From NCBI RefSeq assembly GCF_024505055.1, contig NZ_JANIBL010000041.1, forward strand, positions 1 to 44,582: DNA of 44,582 bases. The letters are read 5' to 3'. Shown in pieces: positions 27,234 through 36,072 of this stretch. This stretch comes from Methylomonas rosea (GTDB lineage Bacteria > Pseudomonadota > Gammaproteobacteria > Methylococcales > Methylomonadaceae). How positions within the stretch are numbered: the stretch's first letter is position 1; every line of letters starts with the position of its first letter. The translations under genes and the position numbers were made by a program. The notes under the pieces were generated by a model that was given only the letters and a program-made list of their open reading frames with translations, was not told the DNA's origin and searched no databases.

Positions 27234-27707
27234 AATCGCTCCTTGTCAAAAAAATTGATACCGGGATGCATGTCGATGCCTGCATCGAACGGATCGAATC
27301 CCGCTAAATTAAAGGGAGGGTAGAGAGATAGCAGTCGCTGCATGCTTAAACAGCCTATTTAAACAACCGAGCAGAAAAACATGTTAAATAAACGTCTAAC
27401 ATGATTCGCCTATCGGTTGCCGGCTGAGTGTAGTGGAAAATCGGCAAGGATTCAAACCTATCCAAACCCGAATAATAAGAGGGGTTGATTTGTTAAGGGA
27501 TTTAAATTTGATCGTAATGCCGACGAGCCGTTTGGTTGGGCTGATGGCTATCCAATTCAAAGGTTCGAGTTCGGCCAAAAGCGGACTGCTGCGTACGGTT
27601 TTAAGTGGCGGCAATTGAATGGGTAACTGCCTTCCATGCTAGATGTATACGCTTGGTTGCAAGACGTTACAGTTATTCGCTTTTGATCCTACGACCTACT
27701 ACTCGCT
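27234..27707. other. Non-coding interval before the cassette-like region
   Basis: No supported gene is seen. Short open frames on both strands near 27,396-27,618 lack ribosome sites and family resemblance. A 7-bp inverted repeat, CATGTTA and TAACATG, spans about 27,380-27,403 and could be an operator or hairpin for an unidentified regulator. Confidence 0.35.
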
Positions 27708-27776
27708 CACTAACTTATTGTGGCGACACAAGTTTCGTGGTAGATATGCAGTTAACAGCTAAATAACTTGTTAGGC
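27708..27776 (+). other. attC-like imperfect inverted repeat
   Basis: The right end carries GTTAGGC (27,770-27,776), a perfect match to the integron core GTTRRRY. The left end has ACTAAC. Outer pairing is CTAAC with GTTAG and TTATT with AATAA. The right arm holds an unpaired insertion between the two boxes, which is the hallmark layout of attC sites. The length of about 69 bp fits. The gene at 27,805 starts 28 bp after the core, as cassette genes usually do. Against this, the left core is not a perfect RYYYAAC and no integrase is seen. Confidence 0.4.
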
Positions 27777-27804
27777 TTAATAGGCATTGCTCTCAATAAC
27801 ATAA

Positions 27805-29151
27805 ATGAAAAAAAGACTGACGACAGAAGAATTTATTTTAAAAGCAATTAAAATACATGGCTACCTATATGACTATGGAAAGACTAGATATGTCGGAACC
27901 AATGAAAAGGTCATAATTACATGTCATGAACATGGTGATTTCTTTCAAACTCCTAATAAACATTTATATGGGAGGGGGTGTCCAATATGTGGTGGAAGTA
28001 AGCAATTAACAACGGATGAATGGATAGCAATTGTTAAAAGGATTCATGGCGACACATACAACTATTCAAAAACAAATTACATTAATGCTAAAACACCAGT
28101 AACAATAATATGTGAAGCTCACGGCGAATTTAGACAAGTACCGGATAAGCATAGAATTGGACAAGGATGTCCAACTTGTGGAATTAAGAAACACAAAGAA
28201 TATGGTGAAAAGTTAGCAGCTAAAGCAGGAGAAGAGTTCATACAAAAAGCAAAATCGACTCATGGAGAAAAGTACGACTATTCAAAGGTTAAATATTCTA
28301 GAAGCGATAAAGTAGTAACTATAATTTGTAAAGAACATGGAGAATTTTATCAAACTCCTGATAGTCACCTTGTAGGTTCTGGTTGCCCTAAATGCATAGG
28401 TCGAAATAGAACTTTAGATGAATGGATCCAATTATGTAAAAGGAAGCATAATAATAATTACTCATATGAGGCAGTAACATTCGTTAAGATGAGTGATAAA
28501 GTTACAATATCATGTCCAAAACATGGAGAGTTTATTCAGAAGGCAATTGATCATATGATGGGAAAAGGCTGTCCAACTTGTGGGGCAAGGATTCCATCTA
28601 CAGACGAATGGATAGAACGCGCTAGAACAGTACATGGCAATACATACGACTACAGCAAAGCAGTTTATAAGAACACAATTAGCTCTGTAACCATAATATG
28701 CTACAAACATGGCGAATTCATGCAAAGGGCGGGGCATCATTTGGAAGGAAGAGGATGTCCAAGCTGCGCGGGTTCAGGGTATGACAAATGTAAACCTGGC
28801 TTTTTTTATATTCAGCTACTTGATGATAAGTATATTAAATTCGGAATAACTAACAATGACCCTTCTATAAGAATGAATAATCAAGAAGTAAAATCAATTT
28901 TTAAGCATAAGCTTAAATATGCCTATAAATTTATTGATGGTTCACATGCGTTAAGAGTAGAATTAAGAATAAAGAAAATATTTAAAAGTCATTGTGGTCT
29001 TGTGGAGAGGCATAAAATGCCAGATGGTTTCACTGAGACGCTACCAATTTCAAAATTAACAATGCTGCGAATCAAGGTGCTATCAGAAATTGTTTCCATA
29101 AGAAAACAAGAAGGTAAAATATTATTCACACCATTTGAGTACAAAATCTAA
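27805..29151 (+). CDS. Five-repeat zinc-ribbon-like protein with C-terminal GIY-YIG-type domain
   Basis: This 448-residue AT-rich gene encodes five repeats of about 56 residues (near 8-63, 70-126, 143-198, 203-260, 266-323). Their consensus is IHGxxYDYSKxxY, VTIIC, HGEFxQxPxxH and GCPxC. Each repeat offers conserved C, H and CxxC residues that could bind zinc. The repeats resemble the DUF723-type modules found in phage and mobile-element proteins. The C-terminus (332-412) resembles GIY-YIG nucleases of the T5orf172 group: FFYIQLLDDKYIKFGIT, arginine R356 and a possible catalytic E386 in RVELRIKKIF. A DNA-cleaving role in mobile DNA or defence is therefore plausible but inferred. Base composition is far more AT-rich than the core genes, indicating transfer. 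Confidence 0.8.
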   Translation: MKKRLTTEEFILKAIKIHGYLYDYGKTRYVGTNEKVIITCHEHGDFFQTPNKHLYGRGCPICGGSKQLTTDEWIAIVKRIHGDTYNYSKTNYINAKTPVTIICEAHGEFRQVPDKHRIGQGCPTCGIKKHKEYGEKLAAKAGEEFIQKAKSTHGEKYDYSKVKYSRSDKVVTIICKEHGEFYQTPDSHLVGSGCPKCIGRNRTLDEWIQLCKRKHNNNYSYEAVTFVKMSDKVTISCPKHGEFIQKAIDHMMGKGCPTCGARIPSTDEWIERARTVHGNTYDYSKAVYKNTISSVTIICYKHGEFMQRAGHHLEGRGCPSCAGSGYDKCKPGFFYIQLLDDKYIKFGITNNDPSIRMNNQEVKSIFKHKLKYAYKFIDGSHALRVELRIKKIFKSHCGLVERHKMPDGFTETLPISKLTMLRIKVLSEIVSIRKQEGKILFTPFEYKI

Positions 29152-29227
29152 CCATGCACTTCCCCTGATGAAAAATCGCTATGGGGTTTTCGTCGATTGA
29201 GCTAAACCTTATTAATACCAGATAGTA

Positions 29228-29743
29228 ATGCCTTATTTTCATGTGGTCGTAAAATCTAAGAACAACAAAAAACCCTTATGTGTTTTCAAAGATTTGTCAG
29301 AAAGAGATTTAAAAAATAAATTTATTAAACCTTATAAGCTAAATAAATCATTTTTCTATTGCGGGAGTATTTTGGCTGCTTCAGAGCTTGTAAATATAAA
29401 AATAGTTTCAACTCTCCAAAAGCATGAGCAAGAGTTAAAACGGGAGCTATCTGTAGCACATGTAGAACTTATCAAGAAAGCTGACGATTTATTTAAAGAC
29501 ATTATTGAAGAATCTAATGCCCTGAATTCAGAAAATGTGGGCACAAGTTTTGATACTGTTGTTGGTTATAATGACTATGAAATTCAAGATTGTGGCGTTG
29601 ACGTTACCCATAAATTTATAAGAGAAGCACCAGGAGAAGGAACTTCATTATCGAAGTTTTCCGAAATTTTAAGACATCCTTGGGTGGTTCGTATTTTTGC
29701 TGGATTTTTGACATTAATGCTAATTTATCTTGGCATTAAGTAA
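29228..29743 (+). CDS. Hypothetical protein with C-terminal membrane anchor
   Basis: This 171-residue AT-rich gene is of unrecognised family. The N-terminal part (MPYFHVVVKSKNNKKPLCVF) looks like a small alpha/beta domain. The middle is helical and charged, followed by DYEIQDCGVDVTHKFIREAPGEG. A single transmembrane helix lies at the extreme C-terminus (about 151-169, VVRIFAGFLTLMLIYLGI). Tail-anchored small proteins are common among integron cassettes and among effectors of defence systems, but nothing here proves either. It follows the GIY-YIG-type gene by 76 bp. Confidence 0.68.
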   Translation: MPYFHVVVKSKNNKKPLCVFKDLSERDLKNKFIKPYKLNKSFFYCGSILAASELVNIKIVSTLQKHEQELKRELSVAHVELIKKADDLFKDIIEESNALNSENVGTSFDTVVGYNDYEIQDCGVDVTHKFIREAPGEGTSLSKFSEILRHPWVVRIFAGFLTLMLIYLGIK

Positions 29744-29748
29744 TTTTA

Positions 29749-29800
29749 TAACTAGCGGGTCAATTTGACCGCCAAAAGCTCCACTTTTGACGTCAAGTTA
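29749..29800. other. Imperfect inverted repeat between cassette-like genes
   Basis: Outer arms TAACT and AGTTA, then inner arms GTCAA and TTGAC, are separated by unpaired bases on each side. An inner palindrome GGTCAATTTGACC is also present. The two-box layout resembles a degenerate attC site, but the terminal cores do not match RYYYAAC/GTTRRRY. It could equally be an ordinary hairpin. Confidence 0.25.
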
Positions 29801-29847
29801 CCTTAATCATTGTGTATCAAGACATTTGCTAAAAAGGAAAACGATAC

Positions 29848-30192
29848 ATGAAAACACTGGAACAGCTATACGACGAAGTCGTTCCCCAAGTTGGACACGG
29901 CAAGTTCATGGCAGCGCTTGAGCATGTCAATTCGCTCATCACCGAACTTACCACGCTGGTGATCGAGGCGAACGCTTGGGGTAATGAAAACGATTGGCCA
30001 GAAATAGAGTGCTACCCACAATACAGACGTGTACGCGAGATTGGAAGCGAGATATTGAGTCTCGCTGGATTTAAGGGTATGCAAACTTCTGTTGGTTCAG
30101 TTCGTAAGCGCTTACTTGCTGCTGGGAAAGGGGATGCAAGTTTGGCTCTTCTTGAATACGGCTGGTCTGAGATTGGAGGCTGGCAACCATAA
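29848..30192 (+). CDS. Hypothetical cassette-type protein
   Basis: This 114-residue soluble protein (MKTLEQLYDEVVPQVGHGKF) is mostly helical by appearance, with no signal peptide and no recognised family. AAAAAGGAAAACG precedes the ATG and provides a ribosome site. The GC content is intermediate between the AT-rich genes to its left and the core genome. It stands alone with about 100 bp of non-coding sequence on each side, which is the usual layout of mobile cassette genes. Confidence 0.6.
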   Translation: MKTLEQLYDEVVPQVGHGKFMAALEHVNSLITELTTLVIEANAWGNENDWPEIECYPQYRRVREIGSEILSLAGFKGMQTSVGSVRKRLLAAGKGDASLALLEYGWSEIGGWQP

Positions 30193-30276
30193 AGACCAGC
30201 GATCAACTACGACGGTACGCGGCAAAGTCGCGCGGCATCCATTAGCTTCAGGTTGAACATACAAGACGAGAATAGA

Positions 30277-30552
30277 ATGACAAACACGGCATCGATCACA
30301 TACCTATTAGAAATCCGCATAGGGTCAACGAGAAACGACCCTGTGTGTCAATTGGAGTCAAATTCACCCTTTGGTGCCATGTCAGTTGGAGATAAATTTC
30401 ATCATGGGGGTCTTTCCCACGAGGCGTGGCACGATCCTCCTGGAGAAGATGAGGTTTACTTTATCGCTGATATAGCACATATAATCTCTAAGCTCGGCAA
30501 CGGCAAGATATTGCATTCCATTCTGCTATGCTTAAAGGCGCGTGCATACTGA
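30277..30552 (+). CDS. Small hypothetical protein, possibly fused to foreign DNA at its end
   Basis: This protein of about 91 residues starts at ATG 30277 (MTNTASITYLLEIRIGSTRND) and has no recognised family. It contains GDKFHHGGLSHEAWHDPPGEDEVYF-like polar sequence, which I could not assign. The last 20 or so codons overlap an opposite-strand open frame that appears to be a remnant of another gene, so the native C-terminus may have been replaced at a recombination junction. The ribosome site is weak. Confidence that it is expressed is moderate. Confidence 0.45.
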   Translation: MTNTASITYLLEIRIGSTRNDPVCQLESNSPFGAMSVGDKFHHGGLSHEAWHDPPGEDEVYFIADIAHIISKLGNGKILHSILLCLKARAY

Positions 30553-30691
30553 ACAGTACGCTTTCCATGCCGGCCCGCTTCCATAGTGCCTTATTGGTCG
30601 GCTTGGCTTTACGTTGAATGGCTGCTCCTTGAATCCCTGCCGACATTAAGCGCAAAGCTTCGAATGTCGCCTTGGGGTCGGAATTTGCCCG
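30488..30691 (-). pseudogene. Possible remnant of a gene (unidentified)
   Basis: On the minus strand an open stretch of 67 codons reads like real protein (ATFEALRLMSAGIQGAAIQR, then KPTNKALWKRAGMESVLFSM) and has host-like composition. It begins inside one copy of the 30-bp direct repeat and ends in the tail of the small gene on the other strand. It has no proper start region. It may be the scar of a mobile element or a displaced gene. Family not recognised. Confidence 0.25.
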
Positions 30692-30704
30692 TCAAAATCG
30701 TCAG
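30675..30704. repeat. 30-bp direct repeat, copy 1
   Basis: The stretch beginning gggtcggaatttgcccgtca is identical over 30 bp to 30,851-30,880. The two copies are 146 bp apart and bracket two hairpins. This could be a duplication left by a mobile element or two copies of a dispersed repeat. Confidence 0.7.
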
Positions 30705-30713
30705 CCCGCGTAG

Positions 30714-30781
30714 CTCCGATTAGCGATAGCGTAATCGGAGGAATGTTGGCTTCAAAATGTGCGATTACGCAAGCTAATCGC
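30714..30781. repeat. Double-hairpin palindromic element
   Basis: The first hairpin is CTCCGATTA, 9-nt loop, TAATCGGAG (30,714-30,740). The second is GCGATTA, 7-nt loop, TAATCGC (30,761-30,781). The paired hairpins share the ATTA/TAAT motif and resemble REP/BIME-type elements. They lie between the two 30-bp direct repeats. Confidence 0.6.
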
Positions 30782-30850
30782 ATCTACATTTTGAAGGACA
30801 GCTTATTTACCCTTTCTTGTCATTGCAAATTAATTCATATTGGCAACTTC

Positions 30851-30880
30851 GGGTCGGAATTTGCCCGTCAAAATCGTCAG
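30851..30880. repeat. 30-bp direct repeat, copy 2
   Basis: Identical over 30 bp to 30,675-30,704. The sequence after each copy differs, so the repeat unit ends here. The stretch from 30,881 to 31,049 holds no supported gene. Confidence 0.7.
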
Positions 30881-31049
30881 ATGGCTTTGGTCTATCGAGT
30901 CATGGCAGTTTGCATGTCCCATGAGCGGGAGAGAGTATTAACTCCCGTGCCGAACCTTGGTCAATTCATGTTGCGGCAATGGAAAGCATTCCGGGAAGGC
31001 TGATTAATCCTCCCAATATTTAAAAATAAAGCCCGCCATCTTGTTTGAC

Positions 31050-31080
31050 GTAATTGCCAACAACTAAGGTTGGCAATTAC
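31050..31080. other. 12-bp stem hairpin downstream of pntB
   Basis: GTAATTGCCAAC, loop aactaag, GTTGGCAATTAC: a perfect 12-bp stem 22 bp past the pntB stop codon. No T-run follows on the pntB strand, so it may stabilise the mRNA end or act with Rho. A shorter version of the same stem (TGCCAAC/GTTGGCA) occurs at 22,958-22,977, hinting at a small dispersed repeat. Confidence 0.5.
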
Positions 31081-31102
31081 GGGTCGATAAGTTACCTCAG
31101 AT

Positions 31103-32491
31103 TTAGCCCTGCAAGGCTTTCAACAAACCCTGTAACTTGTCGTTGGCATCGCCGAACAGCATGCGGGTGTTTTCATGCACGAACAGCGGGTTGCCGACGC
31201 CGGCGTAACCGGAGGCCATAGAACGTTTCAGGACGATGGTGGTGGCGCCTTTCCAACATTCAAGCACCGGCATGCCGGCTATCGGACTGTTGGGGTCGTC
31301 CAAAGCCGACGGGTTGACGATGTCGTTGGCGCCGATGACGATGGAGACATCGACGTGTGGGAAATCTTCATTGATTTCGTCCATTTCAAAGACGATGTCA
31401 TACGGCACTTTCGCTTCCGCCAGCAAGACGTTCATATGGCCCGGCATCCGCCCGGCGACCGGATGAATAGCAAAGCGGACTTTTTTGCCGTGGCTGGTCA
31501 GGTATTTGGTGATTTCGTTGACTGTGTGTTGAGCTTGCGCCACCGCCATGCCGTAGCCGGGGATGATCACGATCTCTTTGGCGTCGCGCAGTAATTGCGC
31601 GGTTTCTTCGACTTCGATAGGTTGTACGTCGCCGACTACTTCCGCCGCTTCACCGCCCGCACTACCAAAACCGCCGGCAATGACGCTAAGAAAGTGTCGA
31701 TTCATGGCCCGGCACATGATGTAACTCAAAATCGCGCCGCTGGAGCCTACCAAAGCGCCGGTAACAATCAGTAAATCGTTGCTGAGCATGAAGCCGGTGG
31801 CCGCAGCGGCCCAACCCGAATAGCTGTTCAACATCGATACCACCACCGGCATATCGGCACCGCCGATGGCCATCACCATATGCACGCCAAAAGCCAAGGC
31901 AATAACTGTCATGATCAACAGCGGAATCGAACCGCCGCCGGTTTCGGCGCCGTCCAAAAAGCTGCCGCCCAAAATGAAAGTCACAACGAACATCGCCAGA
32001 TTCAGCCAATGCCGCGCCGGCAATAACATTGGTTTGCCGCTAATTCGTCCGCACAGTTTGCCGAACGCGATCACCGAACCGGAAAAAGTCACCCCACCGA
32101 TGAAAATGCCGATGTAGATTTCCAGTTCGTGGATGGTTTTTTCCGCGCCTTCCAGACTGGTGGAATGGTCCATAAAGTTGGCATATCCCACCAGCACCGC
32201 CGCCATACCGACCAAGCTGTGCATTAAAGCCACCAGCTCCGGCATTTGCGTCATTTCCACTTTGGCTGCGGCTTTGGTGCCGATAAAGCCGCCGATCAAC
32301 AGGGCAATAGTCAGCATCGTATAGGCGGTGACGCTGCCGCCGAATACCGTGGCGACAATGGCAATCGCCATGCCTGTCATCCCAAAGTAGTTGCCGCGCC
32401 GTGATGTGTCTTGCTTGCTCAGGCCGCTGAGGCTGAGAATGAATAGAATCGAGGCTGCAATGTACGCCATTGTAACTAGACCGTTTGACAT
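31103..32491 (-). CDS. pntB: NAD(P) transhydrogenase subunit beta
   Basis: This is the membrane subunit of proton-translocating transhydrogenase, which reduces NADP+ with NADH using the proton gradient. The 462-residue protein has about nine hydrophobic helices (residues 1-260) and a C-terminal NADP-binding domain. That domain has [14 protein letters not shown] near residue 312, [19 protein letters not shown], and [10 protein letters not shown]. The ATG at 32491 is chosen because AGGAG precedes it; the longer frame runs back into pntA. The gap from pntA is 10 bp. In methylotrophs this enzyme supplies NADPH for C1 assimilation. Confidence 0.96.
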   Translation of the reverse strand: MSNGLVTMAYIAASILFILSLSGLSKQDTSRRGNYFGMTGMAIAIVATVFGGSVTAYTMLTIALLIGGFIGTKAAAKVEMTQMPELVALMHSLVGMAAVLVGYANFMDHSTSLEGAEKTIHELEIYIGIFIGGVTFSGSVIAFGKLCGRISGKPMLLPARHWLNLAMFVVTFILGGSFLDGAETGGGSIPLLIMTVIALAFGVHMVMAIGGADMPVVVSMLNSYSGWAAAATGFMLSNDLLIVTGALVGSSGAILSYIMCRAMNRHFLSVIAGGFGSAGGEAAEVVGDVQPIEVEETAQLLRDAKEIVIIPGYGMAVAQAQHTVNEITKYLTSHGKKVRFAIHPVAGRMPGHMNVLLAEAKVPYDIVFEMDEINEDFPHVDVSIVIGANDIVNPSALDDPNSPIAGMPVLECWKGATTIVLKRSMASGYAGVGNPLFVHENTRMLFGDANDKLQGLLKALQG

Positions 32492-32501
32492 GTAGCTCTC
32501 C

Positions 32502-34058
32502 TTATTTTCTGAACATTTCGAGCATGCGGCGCGTAACCAAAAAGCCGCCGGCAATGTTGATGGATGCGATCAGGATGGCCAGCGCGGACAAAATGCTGAC
32601 AACGGCACTGGGTGCCGAAACCTGCACCAGCGCACCGATGACGATAATGCCGCTGATGGCGTTGGTGACGCTCATCAATGGGGTATGCAAGGACGGCGAC
32701 ACATTCCAGATCACCTGATAACCGACGAAGCAGGCCAGCACGAATACGGTGAAGTGCGACAAAAACGAGGTGGGTGCAACGGCACCAACGCCGAATAAAG
32801 CCAAGCCTGCCAGCAAGATCGGCAGCCATTGCTTGACCGGCTCCGGCAGCAGCGATTTGGTTTCGGCCGCAGCAGCTGTTTCAGTCGCAGCAGCTTGTTT
32901 GGGTGCGGCGGACAATTTGGGTGGTGGTGGCGGCCAGGTAATGTTGCCTTCCTTGATCACGGTGGCGCCGCGAATCACTTCGTCTTCCATATTGATGACG
33001 GTGTTCCCGTCTTTGCCGGGTGTGAGATCGGTCAGCAGATGCCGCAGGTTGGTGGCGTAAAGCTGGCTGGATTGATTGGCCAAGCGGCTGGGCAAGTTGG
33101 TGTAACCGATGATAGTCACATCGTGTTTCACCACGACCTGATTTTTCTCGGTCAAGGCGCAGTTACCGCCTTGTTCTGCGGCCAAATCCACTATCACGCT
33201 GCCGGGTTTCATCGAGGCTACCATCTCGGCGGTAATCAGCTCGGGGGCGGGTTTGCCGGGGATCAAGGCGGTGGTGACGATGATGTCCACTTCCTTGGCT
33301 TGCTGGGCAAACAAGGCCATCTCGGCTTCGATAAATTCCTTGGACATGGTTTTGGCGTAGCCGCCTGTGCCCGAGCCGTCTTCCTGAAAATCCAGCATCA
33401 GAAACTCGGCGTCCATACTTTCGATCTGTTCTTTCACTTCCGGCCGCGTATCGAAAGCGCGGACGATAGCGCCCATGCCTTTCGCGGCGCCTATGGCAGC
33501 CAGACCGGCGACGCCGGCGCCGATCACCAACACTTTGGCGGGCGGGATTTTACCGGCAGCAGTGATCTGACCGGTGAAGAAACGGCCAAAATGCTGGGCG
33601 GCTTCGACGATGGCGCGGTAGCCTGCGATATTGGCCATGGAACTGAGGGCGTCCATTTTTTGCGCGCGGGACATACGCGGCACGCTGTCCATCGCCAGCA
33701 CCGTGACTTTTTTGGCAGCGAGCTTTTGCATCAGCGCTTCGTTTTGCGCCGGCCAGATAAAGCTGATCAATTGCTGGCCTTCGCGCAGCAAATCGGCTTC
33801 GTCGATAGCCAATTGCGGATGAAACTCGGGGGCCCGGACTTTCATGACGATGTCGCTGTTTTGCCATAATTCCTGAGCCGATCCGACGACTTGCACGCCT
33901 GCCGCGCGATAAGCGTCATCGGAAATATTGGCATTGTCGCCGGCACCGCTTTCCACCAGTACTTCAAAACCCAGTTTGATGATTTTTTCCGCGGCGTCTG
34001 GCGTGGTAGCGACGCGCTTTTCGCCGTCGTGAACTTCTTTGGGAACACCGATTTTCAT
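32502..34058 (-). CDS. pntA: NAD(P) transhydrogenase subunit alpha
   Basis: This NAD(H)-binding subunit partners PntB. The N-terminal 370 residues form the dI domain ([42 protein letters not shown], then [10 protein letters not shown]). A proline- and alanine-rich linker ([14 protein letters not shown]) follows, then four hydrophobic helices to residue 518. The length is near E. coli PntA (510), so the single-chain form is present, not the split PntAA/PntAB form seen in many bacteria. TTAGGAG lies before the ATG. Confidence 0.96.
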   Translation of the reverse strand: MKIGVPKEVHDGEKRVATTPDAAEKIIKLGFEVLVESGAGDNANISDDAYRAAGVQVVGSAQELWQNSDIVMKVRAPEFHPQLAIDEADLLREGQQLISFIWPAQNEALMQKLAAKKVTVLAMDSVPRMSRAQKMDALSSMANIAGYRAIVEAAQHFGRFFTGQITAAGKIPPAKVLVIGAGVAGLAAIGAAKGMGAIVRAFDTRPEVKEQIESMDAEFLMLDFQEDGSGTGGYAKTMSKEFIEAEMALFAQQAKEVDIIVTTALIPGKPAPELITAEMVASMKPGSVIVDLAAEQGGNCALTEKNQVVVKHDVTIIGYTNLPSRLANQSSQLYATNLRHLLTDLTPGKDGNTVINMEDEVIRGATVIKEGNITWPPPPPKLSAAPKQAAATETAAAAETKSLLPEPVKQWLPILLAGLALFGVGAVAPTSFLSHFTVFVLACFVGYQVIWNVSPSLHTPLMSVTNAISGIIVIGALVQVSAPSAVVSILSALAILIASINIAGGFLVTRRMLEMFRK

Positions 34059-34216
34059 GATTTCTCCTAAGGTTTGGAGGGAAAGAACGGATGGTTGTTA
34101 GGCCGAAAAGCCAGCGGGCGAGGATAGGGGATTGAACCGGTTTTATCAATTGTTTTCTGTGGGCGTGGCGAATTACGCTAAAATCCAAGGGTCTGCTCAA
34201 GCCAACTAGAAGAACA

Positions 34217-35143
34217 ATGAAAATATTGGTGGTCGATGATAGCAAAATGATCAGGCAACTGGTCACGGAATGTCTAAAGGAAATGGGGCACGAATTGGCT
34301 TATGCCGAGAATGGCGCCGAATCGCTCCAGTATATTGCCGACCATGATGTGGACTTGATTCTGATGGATGTGGAAATGCCGTTTCTAAGCGGTTTCGAAG
34401 CCACCAAAGCGATCCGCGAGTTAAAGAAAGCCGATTGGTTTCCGATTATTTTTTTAACCATGCACGATGACGACAAATCGTTCGTCAACGGTATTTTGGC
34501 GGGCGGCGATGCCTATCTGCCTAAACCGCTGAATCCTACCCGTTTGCGGCTGACAGTGATCGCGATGGAACGGATTTATGTCATGCGGCAAAAGCTGCAA
34601 ACAACCCAACTGGAATTGCAGGCCGCCAATTCGGCATTGGAGCGTTTGTCATTGCGCGATCAATTAACCGGCCTGGGCAATCGCCGCCATTTCGACAGCA
34701 ATCTTGCCATGCAGTTTGCGCTGTCCCGCCGCAATAAATCGCCCTTGTCATTGATCATTTGCGATATCGATTTCTTCAAAAACTACAACGATTCCTTAGG
34801 TCATCCGCAAGGCGACATTTGTTTGATTGAGGTGGCCAAAGTCATGAGGGAACAGTTGGAACGCGATAGCGATCTAGTTTGCCGCTATGGTGGCGAGGAG
34901 TTTGTAGCGATCTTGCCCGATACCCCTTTACAGGATGCTCGGGCGTTAGCCGAAACCATTCGCCGGCAGGTTTTCGAAACTAATATTACCGTTGGGGACG
35001 CGGAAGCGCGGCGCGTTAGCCTGAGTTTGGGCGTTGCCACCTATGTTGGCCAGTACAAAACCGAACAGGAGATGCTCGAAGCGGCCGATGCTGCTTTGTA
35101 CAAGGCCAAACATAATGGCCGGAACCGGGTGGAAATAACTTAA
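34217..35143 (+). CDS. Response regulator with GGDEF domain (diguanylate cyclase)
   Basis: This 308-residue protein joins a receiver domain (residues 1-120, acidic pocket D7-D8, phosphoacceptor D51, K103 in YLPKPLNP) to a GGDEF domain (about 145-308). The active site is GGEEF (225-229), and an inhibitory I-site RxxD (R216-D219) sits five residues before it. It should make cyclic di-GMP on phosphorylation, with product inhibition. It is divergent from pntA and is followed 2 bp later by a nucleotidyltransferase-like gene, so it heads the cluster leading to beta-RFAP synthase. This architecture resembles PleD/WspR-type cyclases. Confidence 0.93.
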   Translation: MKILVVDDSKMIRQLVTECLKEMGHELAYAENGAESLQYIADHDVDLILMDVEMPFLSGFEATKAIRELKKADWFPIIFLTMHDDDKSFVNGILAGGDAYLPKPLNPTRLRLTVIAMERIYVMRQKLQTTQLELQAANSALERLSLRDQLTGLGNRRHFDSNLAMQFALSRRNKSPLSLIICDIDFFKNYNDSLGHPQGDICLIEVAKVMREQLERDSDLVCRYGGEEFVAILPDTPLQDARALAETIRRQVFETNITVGDAEARRVSLSLGVATYVGQYKTEQEMLEAADAALYKAKHNGRNRVEIT

Positions 35144-35145
35144 CC

Positions 35146-36072
35146 GTGTATCGAGCCAAAGATTTTATAGAAACTGCGGAAGGATTGATTTTCGCGGTAG
35201 TTGTCCAGGGCCAGGAAAACGGGAAGGTTTTATGTTTTCTGCGCTACCTCTGTCTGGAGGGTGTCTGGCGCAAGGTCGATACCGAGCTGGCTAATCGCTA
35301 TCTTGAGCAGTATTGCCCGCAGTATCTGCATTACTCGGCGCTGCTCGATGCGAATTTACATGCCGTGCCGGTTACGGCGATTGTCCGGCATTACCAACCT
35401 CGACAAGTCTTGCAACGCTTATTGGCTGACGAACCCGGAGACCCGGTATTAGCCGATTTGCATAAACTGTGCGGCTTGTTGCGGGACAATGGCTTGGCGC
35501 TTAGCCAATTCGGCGTGACCGGTTCGCTACTGGTGGGTATGCAAAAACACAGTTCCGATATTGATTTGGTTTGCTACGAGCGTGGCGAGTTTCATCGTGC
35601 GCGCAATATCGTTCAGGCTTTGATCGCTGAAGATCGCTGTCAGGCCTTAAACGACGATGATTGGTTGGAGGCTTATAAGCGGCGAGCCTGTGATTTTGCC
35701 TTTGACGAATATGTCTGGCACGAACTGCGCAAGTACAACAAAGCCATGATCAATGGGCGCAAATTCGATTTGTCTCTGGCGGTTGCCGACCCGTACACAC
35801 AGGATCGCAGCTACCGTAAACTGGGCTTTATCAGTATCGACGCCGAAGTGTGCGATGACCAATTCAGTTTCGATTATCCCGCTCGGTTTGTTATTAAGCA
35901 TCCGCAAGTCGATAGCGTGGTGTGTTTTACCGCGACTTATAACGGTCAAGCACAAACCGGGGAACGGATTCGCGTGGCCGGGCAGTTAGAAGTCGATCGA
36001 GACGGTGTCCAGCGCATAGTGGTAGGCTCGAACCGGGAAGCCATAGGCGAATTTATCAAGGTAATCCGTTGA
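35146..36072 (+). CDS. Nucleotidyltransferase-fold protein
   Basis: This 308-residue protein has a GTG start. The centre carries the polymerase-beta-like nucleotidyltransferase motif FGVTGSLLVGMQKHSSDIDLV (residues about 124-144), in which the GS and the DxD aspartates are conserved. A third acidic residue may be the D in GRKFDLSLA. The C-terminal part (FSFDYPARFVIKHP, VVCFTATYNGQAQTGERIRVAGQLE) looks like a beta-barrel domain. Proteins of this layout occur in archaea and methylotrophs. The close link with a HAD phosphatase and beta-RFAP synthase suggests a role in tetrahydromethanopterin metabolism, but that is inference. It overlaps the HAD gene by 4 bp. Confidence 0.78.
   Translation: MYRAKDFIETAEGLIFAVVVQGQENGKVLCFLRYLCLEGVWRKVDTELANRYLEQYCPQYLHYSALLDANLHAVPVTAIVRHYQPRQVLQRLLADEPGDPVLADLHKLCGLLRDNGLALSQFGVTGSLLVGMQKHSSDIDLVCYERGEFHRARNIVQALIAEDRCQALNDDDWLEAYKRRACDFAFDEYVWHELRKYNKAMINGRKFDLSLAVADPYTQDRSYRKLGFISIDAEVCDDQFSFDYPARFVIKHPQVDSVVCFTATYNGQAQTGERIRVAGQLEVDRDGVQRIVVGSNREAIGEFIKVIR

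Noticed and set aside
26662..27285. Long minus-strand open frame of 207 codons overlapping the 160-residue gene
   Set aside because: It is a different frame of the same DNA, without a ribosome site, and gains its length by running through the repeat array.
30743..31003. 86-codon plus-strand open frame
   Set aside because: It begins inside the double-hairpin element and crosses a 30-bp direct repeat, with no ribosome site or family resemblance.
32829..33869. 346-codon open frame opposite pntA
   Set aside because: Antisense shadow of a well-matched pntA.
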